The position numbers were made by a program, and so were the translations under genes. Under the pieces are notes generated by a model. That model saw only the letters and a list, made by a program, of their open reading frames with translations, made no database searches and was not told where the DNA came from. A stretch of 64,000 bases of DNA from Trichuris trichiura (Eukaryota; Nematoda; Enoplea; Trichinellida; Trichuridae). Below, one piece after another: positions 50,801 through 62,034 of this stretch (position 1 is the first letter of the stretch; every line of letters starts with the position of its first letter). The DNA is taken from the NCBI GenBank assembly GCA_037903355.1, contig JBAJFE010000062.1, positions 1,240,001 to 1,304,000 of the forward strand. Direction: 5' to 3'.

Positions 50801-53508
50801 GAGGTGCAGACGATGACTATGGTATCTAATGAACCGCCAAAGTTCAACCAGAATTAAGACTTTAGTAGCAAAAAACGGGTTTAACAAAATTTTATTTGGA
50901 ATTTGTAGAATAAACGAAAACTTCTATGACGAACGCCATTCTTAGCAAGACAAGGAATCCTGAATGAAGCATTTTGAAAACCTACCGACCGGAAGGCATT
51001 CTCCTTCATAGAGAGACCGTTTCCAGTTAACAAAAGCTGCTAAACTATCAAGGCCTAAAACTTGTCCTCGTGCTGTGTGAGCAGGATGCTAATGATGCCT
51101 AGATAAATATTGTTTATGTTTGCGCCCCAACCTCAACATATATTGCACTGCGTTTTGGAAGACGCAGATACATATTCCAAAATTCAGAATACGTCTTCTC
51201 CTGAGTATTCCGCATAATAGATTGCGTACTCTACTTCGTTACATAATTTTAGTGAGCTCTGGCCGCTATTGTCCACGCTTGCAAGTCACTGTGCCTTTAA
51301 AGTTTGCTTTGACATTGAAGAAGTTAGACTTCTTATGTGCTATTCGGACGTAAGCAGTATAAAGTTTCTACACTGTTAATGTTAATGTACAATGTTTAGG
51401 GTCTTTCATTGTTTAGCCCTGTTGTCTTGCATAACTGCTACTTCCAACTTTATAATTATTTGCTGATAAGAGCCATATCGCGTACGAATATTTTTGCTTC
51501 CTTCAGGGGGAAATTTGAATTTTTTCACAAACTAAATCCTGTTATGGGTTTTATTATAAACATTTTTACAGAAATCATCATCTTAAATAAAGAGAAATGC
51601 ATTTGGACCTTGTCACTCAGCCGCTCCACTGTTTGAAAAATGCAGGTTCCTTCATGCGAAGCATGAACCCACATTGTTCTGTACTTATTGACGAGCATGC
51701 CAGCTATCTTGCTGTGCTCTTACTTAAACCTAAGCCAAACTACATGCCTTATATTTAGGCTTAGAGTTAGGTAAGGCCAGAGTAGGATGGCTGACAGATC
51801 TACAGTATGATGGCGGAGAGACTAACTGACAAATCCCATGCATTCTAAGCATTGATTCTGGTTAAACTAAAATTTACAATGCAATAAAACAACGTAAACA
51901 AAACCCTACAACATTTACTGCCGCTCAGGGACAGTCAGGCGCTGCTTCAAAGCTGATGATTAACTGAAAGTGGGCATTACAAATCACCCACTTGTCAAAT
52001 ATCCTTCATCTCAACGAAAATGTTGCAGAGTATTATTCTCCTTTGTTAATCCAAAAACTCAACTGAAATTAACTAAGCTTTTTAATATCAAGATTATGTC
52101 GAAGATTTGAGATATGAGCAGAAGTAAATTTATTAAAACATTTTCTTTAAGTTTAATCCCTTTCCTTCAGCGACAACTTCACAACAGGTGTTCGACTTAG
52201 TTGCACTGTAAATTCTATGCTAACAATTTTTAGTCACGATTGTTTAAACGAGTGTCCAACAGTATTTTTTATAACACACGTTACGTCAGGTGTAGAAGCA
52301 GCTCGCCTGACCAGACATTGGCTAAAAAGCATGTTTACGACCTCTCAATTGAGTGCCAGTTGCTAAACTACCTGAAATATCATTGCCACTCAAAGCTTGT
52401 AGGAGAAGTTCAGTCTGCTAAAAAGTAATGCAATACAAATTGTGGGCATAATGGTTTAAAAATGGTCAAATATTTTGATACTGCTATATGCCAAAACTTG
52501 TGTTTTTTAGGAGCAGATGAGGCGTATTCCAAAATAACCAACTTTATTTTACGTAAACGTTTCCAAAACAAGAAAAGCCTGCCGTAACATGATATCAGAT
52601 TACTTCTTAACATTCACAATTTTGATATGGAAAGCCCGCCACTTGTGTAGTCCTTAGTAGCAAGCAAACCAGGATATACAGTACAAAATTGCAAGCAACT
52701 TTGGGTTTCCGCTGGGACGCAGTAAAAGCGACATTTTGTAGCAATCTATCATTGTTAGTAATTAGCTAGAATGATCAAGATTTAGTTGCTCAAACTGCTC
52801 TCCCGCCACTCATTCACGCTCCATTTTGAGGGTTTCACAAACAATTTTCAAAGTCAAACCAGAAGCTAAAACATTCTTAGCCAAACTATTTGCAAACGTG
52901 TAAGCATGCGTAGTCTGTAGTTTCCTCCACTATTAGCCTCTGAGTGCACTTTGAGCCTGAGTAATTACGTGCTGAAAGAAAACAACAATACTGGTATACT
53001 TCCTCATTAACTTAGAATTTATGCTCCGACTTGTACAACTTAACTCAGCATCACCTGACCCCTATTTATTCAGTAGGCTCCAATAAGATTGAAACCTGGC
53101 GTACTTTTCTGAAAAGCTAAAATACGCTAATCAGGAATGCACTCGCAAATAATCGACAATTTTTCCTCATTCCTCACTAATTTTAACTATATCGCATCCG
53201 CGTCACGTGTCGTTAAATGTCACCACAACTTGCTTGCTACACATTGTATCAACAAGGCCAATTAGTCGGCTAGTCCAATGCAGCTGGCAAATAAGATGTC
53301 TCTGATGGACTACCCGACTGTGCATGAGAGATTGTACTACGCATTACATATTAATAATGTTGCAATAGCTTATCATCTTTCATTACTTATACCAACTTTT
53401 CAGTAGACCTAACACACCTATAAAGCTTATACAGGCATTCTAAATGCTCTAAGGACAAAATCGTGCCTTTGAAAACCGCACAACTACGAACAGTTAAGCA
53501 CAGCTTAC
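44803..53508. other. Region between the two channel cassettes
   Basis: No full gene recognised. I looked specifically for an M3-pore 2-M4 half on the minus strand and found none. At 48330-49450 several minus-strand frames look protein-like (for example a reading through EACIAQHATKCNYVSSSFQ near 49350 and INAKVWLKVSGMVLP near 49170) but are broken by stops; they may be an old gene or transposon remnant. Foldback repeat copy C lies at 51610-51820. Confidence 0.45.
51610..51820 (-). repeat. Foldback dispersed repeat, copy C
   Basis: In reverse orientation this copy has CATCATACTGTAGA, GTCAGCCATCCTACTCTGGC, CTTACCTAACTCTAAGCCTA, then the opposite arm GGCTTAGGTTTAAGTAAGAG, AGCTGGCATGCTCG, and the tail GAAGGAACCTGCATTTTTC with GTGGAGCGG. 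The order is the same as in copies A and B. Confidence 0.65.
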
Positions 53509-54353
53509 CTTACGCTTGAATTTTTTCATGTGACGATAAAAGTAAGTCATGAAATCAGAGAGAAATTTTCCTATGTCTGCTACGGTAATCAATAGCAGTG
53601 GTATACCCAAGGCACCAAAAACGATGCACAATATTTGTCCAGATAAAGTGCGCGGAACCATATTGCCATAGCCTTAAGCAAAAAATGACCATTGAGCACA
53701 CATGGTTGGCTTAGCCTACCTATTGTCGTAATAACAGTCGTGGCAAAGAATATGGACTGCGCTAAAGTCCACTGAGGACGCTGTGTTTTATTGAGTACAT
53801 CGTTTGCAGTAATATATCGTTCGACGTATCCCTCATAGAGCAAGATTTCTAATGGTTGCATCTGCTCTAAACCTGCGTCTAGCCACTGAGAAAGAGTGAA
53901 ATTTTCCGTTTGACTAAGATTCCACATTGTCTTCAAAAATGAATTTTTCGTCAGTTCAAGAGCGTGGATGCTGCTCGTTTTGATCTAAAAAAAATATCCA
54001 ATAGCCGCAATGAGTATGAATGAAATATCCGGCTCAAACCTTATGTTCATGCGACGATTCGATAAGATGGAAAATTGCTCCCCCGCATACAGTGTAAATT
54101 GCGAGCAAGGCAACAAGGCCTACATGAGGCATAGTTATCTTCAACATCTGCAACAAAGCATTGAGCTTACTAGCAAAACAATCAAGCAACAATATGTTTG
54201 CAAAATACTCACGTGGCGAAGTTTTTCACGGTAATCTTGATCTGCCACTTCTTCAACTTGGTTCGCGACCTTCAGCTGGTTGCGCTGCTTTTCACCCAGT
54301 GTGTCGCATTCGTAGGTGATAGACTTTTCGCGCATACGTCGAGCCGTCAACAT
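53509..54353 (-). CDS. Second M1-P1-M2 cassette of the two-pore potassium channel
   Basis: Exons 54353-54213, 54147-54040, 53984-53720 and 53672-53509. The last three have exactly the lengths of their counterparts in the other cassette (108, 265 and 164 bases) with the same phases. Product: an N-terminus starting MLTARRMREK, M1 (MPHVGLVALLAIYTVCGGAI), a cap with MWNLSQTENFTLSQW and NKTQ, pore TTVITTIGYGN, and M2 (LCIVFGALGIPLLLITVADI), ending KKFKRK at a GTAAGC donor in phase 0. No second pore follows nearby. The nearest compatible acceptor is the shared M3 exon at 40748, so it is probably an alternative 5' half of the same gene. Otherwise it is a truncated duplicate or uses exons I failed to see. 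Confidence 0.85.
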
Positions 54354-54649
54354 TTTGGCTTAAGCAGGAATTTTTTGACCTTCACGAAAACAGCTGCTTC
54401 AAAAATGTCGAAGACTGGTCAAAACTATTAGTTCATAGTCGTGCTGTTTCCAAAGCGATTTTGGCTTTAAAACTGGCTTTGGCTGGTCAAGGTCATTTTC
54501 AACTGGTGGCAAGGATTTGTTGAGCGTATGAGCACCTGCAGGATACCTGATAACTGCGTGAGTTTCATTGGCAGAATTCCATTACTCCTCATCTAACAGG
54601 CGAGTTAGCATTATGTTACTTCAACTGAGCTGCAAAGCTGTAAAGCTCT

Positions 54650-54914
54650 TCATATTCGATGCATGTTGCCAACGCCGCGAATAAATTCTTCAACATCATA
54701 TAGCGGGATACAATCCACGTGCAACGAGTCAGCCATCGTGAACAAAGCTGAAAGCGTCAAAATGGCAATTGGTTCATAGCGCCTGCGTTCATTTTCATCC
54801 AGTAGTGACGACAGATAGCCACCGTTTTCGTAGGGCCAACTGATGATGAGTCGGAAGGCTTTTGAAAATTATGTCGGCATCAAAACCGCCGCTGATGGAT
54901 GCCCCAATTGTCAT
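54650..54914 (-). pseudogene. Frameshifted open frame of unknown identity
   Basis: From ATG 54914 the frame reads MTIGASISGGFDADIIFK. At an AAAA run (about 54860) the good reading moves to another frame, (A)FRLIISWPYENGGYL through ILTLSALFTMADSLHV, and stops at 54650. Each part looks protein-like, but a one-base shift separates them. It may be a pseudogene fragment, an assembly error in the A run, or an exon joined by an intron I cannot see. I do not recognise the family. It lies about 300 bases upstream of the second channel cassette. Confidence 0.3.
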
Positions 54915-57107
54915 ATTAATAACATTCCGTTCTATGAACAGAGCTCATTTCCATGAATCTTTTATAAGCCTGTATAATTTACCTCCGTCAGCCACGCGTG
55001 TCAGAAGTAGGACAAGAGCGAAGAAACAATGAGGTTATTTGATGCACTTCGCATAAGTTGATATCATACAGCTGGCATCGAGTCGGCTTGCTCATTTTAA
55101 ATCACGTGACGGAACGGTCACAACAGAGATTGAATCTTCCTCTATAGGTCCATTTGTTTTTCAGAAAACCTGCCCAGTTAAAACCGGTTCACCTAAACAT
55201 CCTATAAGCAGGATAAGAGACGTTAGCGAACATTTGACCATGAAAAGCCCAAAGAGCATTCGAGCATTACATTCATCTTCGTTGACTTCCGCCGGCCCAT
55301 ATTTCACTTCTATCGTAAGTCAATTTTTTCCAGATTCAAAAATGGGCTTCATTTCGCCCCCGATAAAAGTGCTGCCCGCATCTAGAACGTTGTTTACGCA
55401 TGATGGCATGATTTACCAATCTTTTCGCCTCTGTTAGAACAAGCTAAAGGATTTCGTTTATTCTCGTCTCACGTTTTGGCTAGAATCAAACATTCTCAAA
55501 ATAGACTACGAAGAATAAGTTTTTTGCATTACCGTATGCATAAAAAAACCATTTCGAAGCTATGCTAATTTTTGAATCAGATAAACGTCGCGTGGGCAAA
55601 ATGATAGCTATATCTACCCATATGCTCATAACGATTTTATTAAATGAAGATAATGGCGGGACGCTTTGACAGCCATTATTCAACTCAAATTATTTTCATT
55701 ATTTCATGACTTTTTGGGGAACACCTTTCAACATCAGCGAAGAAGCAAATGGGCTAAGGAGCCTTCTAAAAACGTTGGAAATCTCATAATTGTAGAGCGC
55801 GTTACCCCCTCATAAAATATGAAGGCATATGCGCCCATTATGTGAGCCATATTTTCATGTACGATAGATAATTCGAGCTGCAATAGAGAAAGAGATACCA
55901 CTTTTTTAGCTGAATTTCCGCTAGAGTTTTGTGACAGACAGGTGTTGTTCATAGAAGACCACGTCGATGTGTTTATTCGATGAAGTTCCTCTTTTGTATT
56001 GCACTCACTCGATTGTATTTTACATTACTCGTTCACAGAACCCACACGTAATGGCGCGGTATCGATGCACTTAAGTCGACGCTTGAAAATCGTTCCTCAC
56101 TAATCACGATGGTCTTCCAGATGATTTTCTCGATAACGCAACGATTCAATAGACCGTCGACAGAATAAACGAATCATTGGATCCGTATTTTGCAAACAAG
56201 CGGGAAAAAACAAAAGTCAATATCATCACATTTCTACTGCTCCATTGGGGCAGAGTGCAAGTGCTCAAAATAATCGATTTTGCAATCCTAAACCCGATAA
56301 GGAGATGAGAGATCTTAGAGCAGAGTCACGTGACGACGCAGACTTAGATAACCATTAATATCCTTCCGTTCCCATTTGCTTCAGTGCAAGCACGCTGTTT
56401 CATTTGCTTGTTCAACTAAGATTGGCTTATTCTAACACAACTTCATTTTTAACAGGCGCAGAAAGTAGGCAGGAATTATATTTCCTTTCAGCTATTTAAT
56501 CTTTTATCTTGCATTGACGATGATGACAGTTACTAAGGTAGCTAATGAAATGCAATCAGCTAATATTTCCCTTTCAAAGCGGATAAGTCTCTTCCCGTTC
56601 TCTTTGTCATTATTTATGGAAAAAGGTGGCAAAAGAAAATAAATGCGATGCTGCTGTGCTAACTGACATTTAAAGTTTGCAGTAAATGTCAGCCAAGCAA
56701 GTGCACAGCATCAATGTCATGTTTCGCGCTTAAATTCAACACTGAGCATTGTTCATTCGTTCGCAGCTTGTCACTTTAATCTAGTTTATCTCAGGGACCT
56801 CATCCGCGAATTGGATAATCAATAATGTTAGAGTGCTTTCTGGGCAAAGCTCACTTTGCATTTCCTACTGCTGGCCGGTAGATAAACGTATGCAATTATG
56901 ATCTTATTTGAGCGCCCAGTCAAGCAAAAGTAATGCACCTAACTCAGCCGCCAGTCAAAAGGCGAGTAATTGAACAAGCGTAAGTATTCCCTTTACAGCA
57001 CCTACAAGTCCGTATATTTTCTCTTTAAGGAATAGGGCCGATTTCATGTATTGACCGACTTATCAGTAACACTTACAGCTTGCTTTCCAATGCCAATAGA
57101 TAATAGT
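54915..57107. other. Intergenic stretch
   Basis: No supported gene. At 56100-56290 (+) a frame with an internal TAG reads NESLDPYFANKREKTKVN, which looks coding-like and may be an element remnant. Minus-strand frames 55486-55683 and 55734-55952 have no motif. Confidence 0.35.
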
Positions 57108-57240
57108 AATTTCCAACGGGTTGGAAATTCCGCGAAAATTTTTTTTAGTAGGAATAGATAATAGTAGACTATTTCCTATTTGAACTACCCCTGCCTATCC
57201 ATGTAATAGGGGTCATCTATCCATGTAATAGGGGCCATCC
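57108..57240. repeat. Perfect short palindrome and a two-copy 22-base tandem repeat
   Basis: Ten-base arms AATTTCCAAC / GTTGGAAATT are separated by GG at 57108-57129. The words AATAGATAATAGTA occur on both sides of it (near 57096 and 57153). At about 57196-57240 the unit CTATCCATGTAATAGGGG plus four bases is repeated twice in tandem. Confidence 0.8.
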
Positions 57241-57357
57241 ATAAGGTCTGTTTGGTAGGAGAAGAAGTGTATTCTAGCAAAGGATGTAGCGGTGTGCGCA
57301 GAAGCTTCTCGTTTTTTCCTCCTTTTTTCCTCCCCTTATCTCACCTTCCGCTATCAG

Positions 57358-57694
57358 GACGGCCTTGAAATGCGTGGATGAAAATAACGCAGAAAGAAGC
57401 TTATCTAAAAAAAATAGAGGGAACAGCTGCCCACATTTCATCGCCCCAGAAATGAAATGTTTTTCGGTCGACCCGGCTGATGAACACGGCTGCATAAGAG
57501 CAAGTGTTCCGCTGCACATCTCAAGAAATAATGAATCGCGGTTGTTCCCGTCCGTGTTTTCTTCTTGACTGATTGTTGTTGGCATACTTTTGATTTTCTG
57601 GTTCCTAAAAAAAAGTTTGCGAGATGGCAGGACGCCTAGCGACGGCGAATCGGCCGTTCGTTGCCGAAGTAGCAAGTCAGGAATTGTTTGTTAA
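57358..57694 (+). CDS. Candidate last exon: cysteine-bearing ectodomain, in-frame TGA, membrane segment
   Basis: A long pyrimidine tract ending CTATCAG|G (57310-57357) is a strong 3' splice site. The following frame encodes KCVDENNAERSL, SCPHFIAPEMKCFSVDPADE and HGCIRASVPLHISRN, and reaches TGA at 57566-57568. In the same frame it continues with a clear membrane span (LIVVGILLIFWFL), a basic stop-transfer KK and a 27-residue tail ending at TAA 57692-57694. This looks like the end of a type I membrane protein interrupted by one stop. I do not recognise the family and found no upstream exon. The minus strand is also open over part of this stretch. Confidence 0.3.
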
Positions 57695-59102
57695 GCTGCT
57701 ATACAAAACAGTAAACAAAACCTGAAATAGCACTATACAATGCTCATAAACTTTAGCCAACCGTAACGCAAACAAATCTCGCTCAGTTTTTAAGACACTA
57801 TTCAGAATACAATTTTGCGAAAAAATGAGTCAGGGTTTACTTAGTATAAAGCTATTATGAAAATGTTTACCTTATTAATAATAAATTGTAACAACAAATG
57901 GCATGTAGGGGACCAAGACCGTTTCACCTCTTTTCATAGGAAGTCTGAGGATCTTGCGTACCTTCATCCATACCGTAACGCGGAGTTTCTTTTCTTGTTG
58001 CCTGAAACATGCTTTAGCTTACCATATATTACGAAAAAATGTATTTCTCAAGACAAAGTCAGCTCATGCATAGCCTTATACTCTACGTTGCACCATGAAT
58101 AGCGTCTTTCGTCTTCTGCAAGATTTATACATCACAAATGCCTGTGCCTTCAATACGTGGAACAGAATTTTCAAACTTAATCTTGTAAGATGGAACGTAC
58201 TGGATATTGACTGAACAATTAGTGGTCCATTTTGCGTCAAATAAAATACAGTGGAGGGACAGCTTACTCTTCATATTTGTAGTCCCTAGTGCTAGAGCAG
58301 TTTATTTATTCTTGCATTAGATCATCTCTTGAACGCTAGGTTGCAAACGTAGAGCAGCATCCAAAGAGCTTTCCATTGATGGCACAATAGCAAAGTAGCT
58401 GCCTCCTTACACCATTCAATAGCGTTAGTTATTGGTCCAAGCCTATTCCAGCATAAATTACAACTTCATTCAACCCAGTCAGTAAATATTTACTTGGCCT
58501 TCAAAAAGCTCGAAATATTCGCAGGCCTCATTTACCAGACTGCACGAAACGTCAGCTCAGCTGACTGGACGAGAGCGAACCGAGGATATACTCCTTATGG
58601 AGATAGATAGGATTAAGTGGAGCTAACATGCTAGCGGCAAAAGCTTTGGTGGAAATAGACTCGCGGCTAGAAAATATCCCTTGCTTTGACTTTAAATGGT
58701 GAAATGACTTTTGCTGCGCCTGTATGCGTCAGACAAACAAAGCACAAAGCATAGGCACACACGTGGGACTGCAACTCTCCATGAAAACGCAGCATTCGAT
58801 TTGCTTGTTGACTTTAGTCTTGCTGAAAATTCCATTGGTAGTCGGTCTTCCAACGACTCGCCATGGCTCCTTGGTCCTTTAACTTCCTAATTCGATAACC
58901 AGCCTTCGTTAAACCTCAGAGAATAATTGGTCTTCGTCTTGCTAACGGTCATCGATCATTGCGTGCCGCCGCTGCAGGTGGTTGGCCAAGGATTTATTCA
59001 GACCAGGCAGAAGCTCCCAGCAACCGCTGCTAGCCGCTTGCGGACAGCCGTTCTCTCTTGAATTGTTCCTCTTTCGGTAACTTTCCCAAGAGAAGTGTGG
59101 GA
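57695..59102. other. Intergenic, upstream of the G-gamma gene
   Basis: No supported gene. An 81-codon plus frame (57857-58102) and a 119-codon minus frame (58942-59301) lack motifs; the latter overlaps the first G-gamma exon on the other strand and is a shadow. Confidence 0.4.
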
Positions 59103-60237
59103 ATGGATAAAGCAGAGTTGCAAAGACTAGTCGACAGTCTGCGTCGTCAGCTGAAGATGCATAGGGTGGCCGTCTCCGTTTCGGCAAATGAGTAAGTTCC
59201 ATTTGGTTGAAAGAAGAAAAGAGCAGCTTGTAGCAAAGGTTAACATTGTCCAATTTACCATATCGTCTGGATATGTTCTGACGGTTGAGGATGTTGTACA
59301 TTGCTAATTTAAGTGACTATTTCGCGTTGCCAAGCAGTCGAGAAGACATTTTTCCGCTGATAACACGTTGGACGATCGATTGCTAAAAGAGAAGTACGGA
59401 TAATCTTTCCACTCTTTCAGTAGTCGATGAAAGGAAAAGTCTCATACGGATGACATGAAAACTCTCTGGAGAACAGCCTGCATGAAAATTTTTCTTTCAT
59501 CGCTACTAACTTAGTGACTACTGAATATCAGCTGGCTAAATCATGACAGAACCCTCTTGGCAATTTCCTATAGGCATATAAGGTCTAAAGTTAATACTTC
59601 AAGCTGTTTCGGTTCATTCATCGCTGGAGCAAACTCTCAACTCCAGAGGTAGGTTCGCATGTGCATGCATTGCTTTTAATGAACGCTGAAGGAAGAAACA
59701 CCAATTAATACGCTTCAGTAACTATGTCGCATTGAGCTACGCCTTCGTTAAATCCATACTTAGTCAACAACTCAGTTTAGCTTAACGTCAAACGAAAAAG
59801 ATAGAATTTAAAAATTAAATTTAAGTTCACCAGCAGCAGCAAGAGCGATTGGTTGCAGCGAGCGTTAATCAGGCAACCCTTCTCTGAGACATCCGGTTCG
59901 AAAAAGTACCAAAGCATTGTAATAAATCAACCTTCTATCGCTGCGACCAACGTTAGCGTGTCAAGTAGGGGAGGGAAGGAACATTTCAATCCAAAATGGC
60001 AATAGGAATCACGCTTAGGGCTTTCGAATGATTGTCATTTCCGGCTATTCAAACTGGCAGTTACGGCAAACCTCATCCCGCTTCATTGGGCACTTGAGAA
60101 TAGAGTAATTAAACGATGAAGCAATTTTTAGGCTCCGCAACTTCGTCGAGGAAAACCAACCCCACGATCCGTTGGTCGACAATTCGGACAAGAAGGTCAA
60201 TCCTTGGGCAGAGAGGGCCAAATGCGTGCTACTGTGA
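59103..60237 (+). CDS. Heterotrimeric G-protein gamma subunit
   Basis: Two exons, 59103-59191 and 60132-60237, with a 940-base intron (GTAAGT...TTTTTAG) in phase 2, encode 64 residues. The first exon gives [20 protein letters not shown] and [10 protein letters not shown], the N-terminal helix that coils with G-beta. The second gives [15 protein letters not shown], the conserved NP motif in [11 protein letters not shown], and the C-terminal CaaX box CVLL. A terminal Leu predicts geranylgeranylation, which anchors the beta-gamma dimer in the membrane. Size and layout match nematode gpc-2 and vertebrate gamma subunits. The exons are too short to stand out as long open frames. AATAAA lies at 60362. 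Confidence 0.93.
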
Positions 60238-60361
60238 CCCATTGCGTTTGATGGAAAGGAAGAAAAAAATCAATGTATCTAACTTAATTTCCTTCTATAT
60301 GTGTATAGAGAAGCAACCCTATGGAAACCGACATCGAAGGGTGACGTGGATTTTTCGCTGC

Positions 60362-60367
60362 AATAAA
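60362..60367 (+). other. Polyadenylation signal AATAAA of the G-gamma gene
   Basis: A canonical hexamer 125 bases after the stop codon, on the coding strand. Confidence 0.6.
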
Positions 60368-61208
60368 CAGCATTTGAAAAATCTTATTTAACGACGTTGA
60401 CCGGTGTTGCGCAATAGCTTTTTCCCAGCGTGTAAACGTGCAACCGGGACACCGCAAATGTAACCTGTTTAGCATAGCTTGCATATTGAATTAATCTTTT
60501 CTCGGCACGAAGGCTCCATAGAATTGGTGCACCGCGGAAAAATTGGAGCTAACTTGCTTTCAGACTTCGGTGGAAAATTCGATATTTTTTTTGCAAAAAA
60601 TTCATCAACACTTAAGCTTTGCACTTGCCGTCAATCCATGCTTTTCCTGCCCAGGGCAAAATGAGTTACCAAAAATTGATTAATTACAATTAGCGTACCT
60701 TATTTTGATTTTTCTTACTGTAAATAGAGAAGAAAACATTGAGTGCTTACTTAATTCGTTCAGAATGAAGCTAGTAAATGTCTAGGGAAATTATACACAT
60801 TTTTGCTAAATCTGCCAACGTCTTTAGCGGAATAACACTTGTAAAACAATTCCTACTCTGCTATACTTATCACCCATTAAATCATCATTCTGAAGCTACG
60901 AAGTTCCGTAGCCTAAAACCTTCGTGGCAATAAGCAAGCAAACGATATATTATTACGCAACACAGTAAACCCCTAAATGTGAAGTTAGGCGCGGCGGAGA
61001 GAATACGCGTAGAATTTTGGCCTCCCTGAATGTAAGCAATTAATAGAAAAATTACCATTCAGTATCACTGGTCTTACTATGGATATGTGCTAACTGGTTA
61101 CCCATTTCCGTACGTGTTTTTTGCGAATGGCCATCTGCGTGAAAAAAACTCTTTAAGCGCCTGTGATCACGACGAACGCACGTAGGCGTATGAATGATAG
61201 GTAGGTTC

Positions 61209-61209
<1 letters not shown>
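60368..61209. other. Intergenic stretch
   Basis: No feature supported. The 61-codon plus frame at 60479-60664 has no motif. Confidence 0.4.

Positions 61210-61304
<95 letters not shown>
61210..61304. repeat. (ATT)n microsatellite, about 31 units
   Basis: An uninterrupted 95-base trinucleotide run, the same unit as at 3955-4011. Confidence 0.97.
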
Positions 61305-61432
61305 GCGCATGACTATTCATAGTTCGTTAAATGGAGTGGTTCATCTTCGTAATAAATAAGCTAACGAAGAGGATGAGACAATTTCCTCGGTATCTCAGCC
61401 GTTAAATTGAAGGATGTGCGCACGCTGCAATC

Positions 61433-61690
61433 TCAGGAGAATATGTCGTAATTTCTGTCTGGCTTTTCTCTTTTTATTTTACTAAAAGCGTTTGCACATG
61501 GTAACACGCTTTCTAATTCTATTTCCTTTAGTTGCAACGTCTCTACCACACTTATAAAAAAGTCAACAGCTGTTTTGAATAATCGGAGTCCTTTTGGCAT
61601 ATTGTCTAGCGTCAATTTATTTTGTAACACTGTTTTTTCAAAGTCTTCTACTTCGTCATCTGGCAATGCTTTAGGAGCAGTTATTTCCAT
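61433..61690 (-). CDS. Small open frame of unknown function, possibly an exon
   Basis: An 85-codon frame begins at a true ATG (61690) and reads MEITAPKALPDDEVEDFEK, with further helical segments such as GLRLFKTAVDFFISVVETL and LKEIELESVLPCANAF. Composition and codon use look coding, unlike the surrounding AT-rich DNA. CTCTTAAG|GTGG just upstream could be an acceptor, so it may be a terminal exon. I do not recognise the family. A second coding-like frame lies 165 bases upstream on the same strand. Confidence 0.4.
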   Translation of the reverse strand: MEITAPKALPDDEVEDFEKTVLQNKLTLDNMPKGLRLFKTAVDFFISVVETLQLKEIELESVLPCANAFSKIKREKPDRNYDIFS

Positions 61691-61854
61691 CGAACCACCT
61701 TAAGAGGGCCTCCTGACGTACATCCTGCTACATTTGCTTTGAGCCATCCACTTTTAGATCATTTGCCTTTCCTTTCTTTTAAGTTGCCAAATAATGTCTT
61801 CACCTTCGTTTAATTATGCGGGTGTTAGCAAATATGACTTTTTTATAGCAGTCA

Positions 61855-62034
61855 TCAGTATTGTGAAGGGTCTTTCCGCCGTCGAACTTCTATCTGCAGC
61901 TTAAGGGCCCAAAGGGCCTTCCGGGCGGTAATCTTCCATTCATTCAAGGCGAGGGTCCTGAAACCGACAAAATGCCCACTAACTAACCATTCCGCTTGCT
62001 GCAGGGCCTCTATGCGATCTTTTCTAGGGCTCAT
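61855..62034 (-). CDS. Short coding-like open frame of unknown function
   Basis: Starting at ATG 62034, 59 codons read MSPRKDRIEALQQAEWLV, then FVGFRTLALNEWKITARKAL and WALKLQIEVRRRKDPSQY. It is basic, helical and Trp-containing, without stop interruptions, and coding-like in composition. It may be part of the same gene as 61433-61690, but I see no good donor joining the two. The origin (host gene or old element) is open. Confidence 0.3.
   Translation of the reverse strand: MSPRKDRIEALQQAEWLVSGHFVGFRTLALNEWKITARKALWALKLQIEVRRRKDPSQY

Noticed and set aside
58942..59301. A 119-codon minus-strand frame
   Set aside because: It overlaps the first exon of the G-gamma gene, whose motif content and splice phase are convincing; treated as a shadow.
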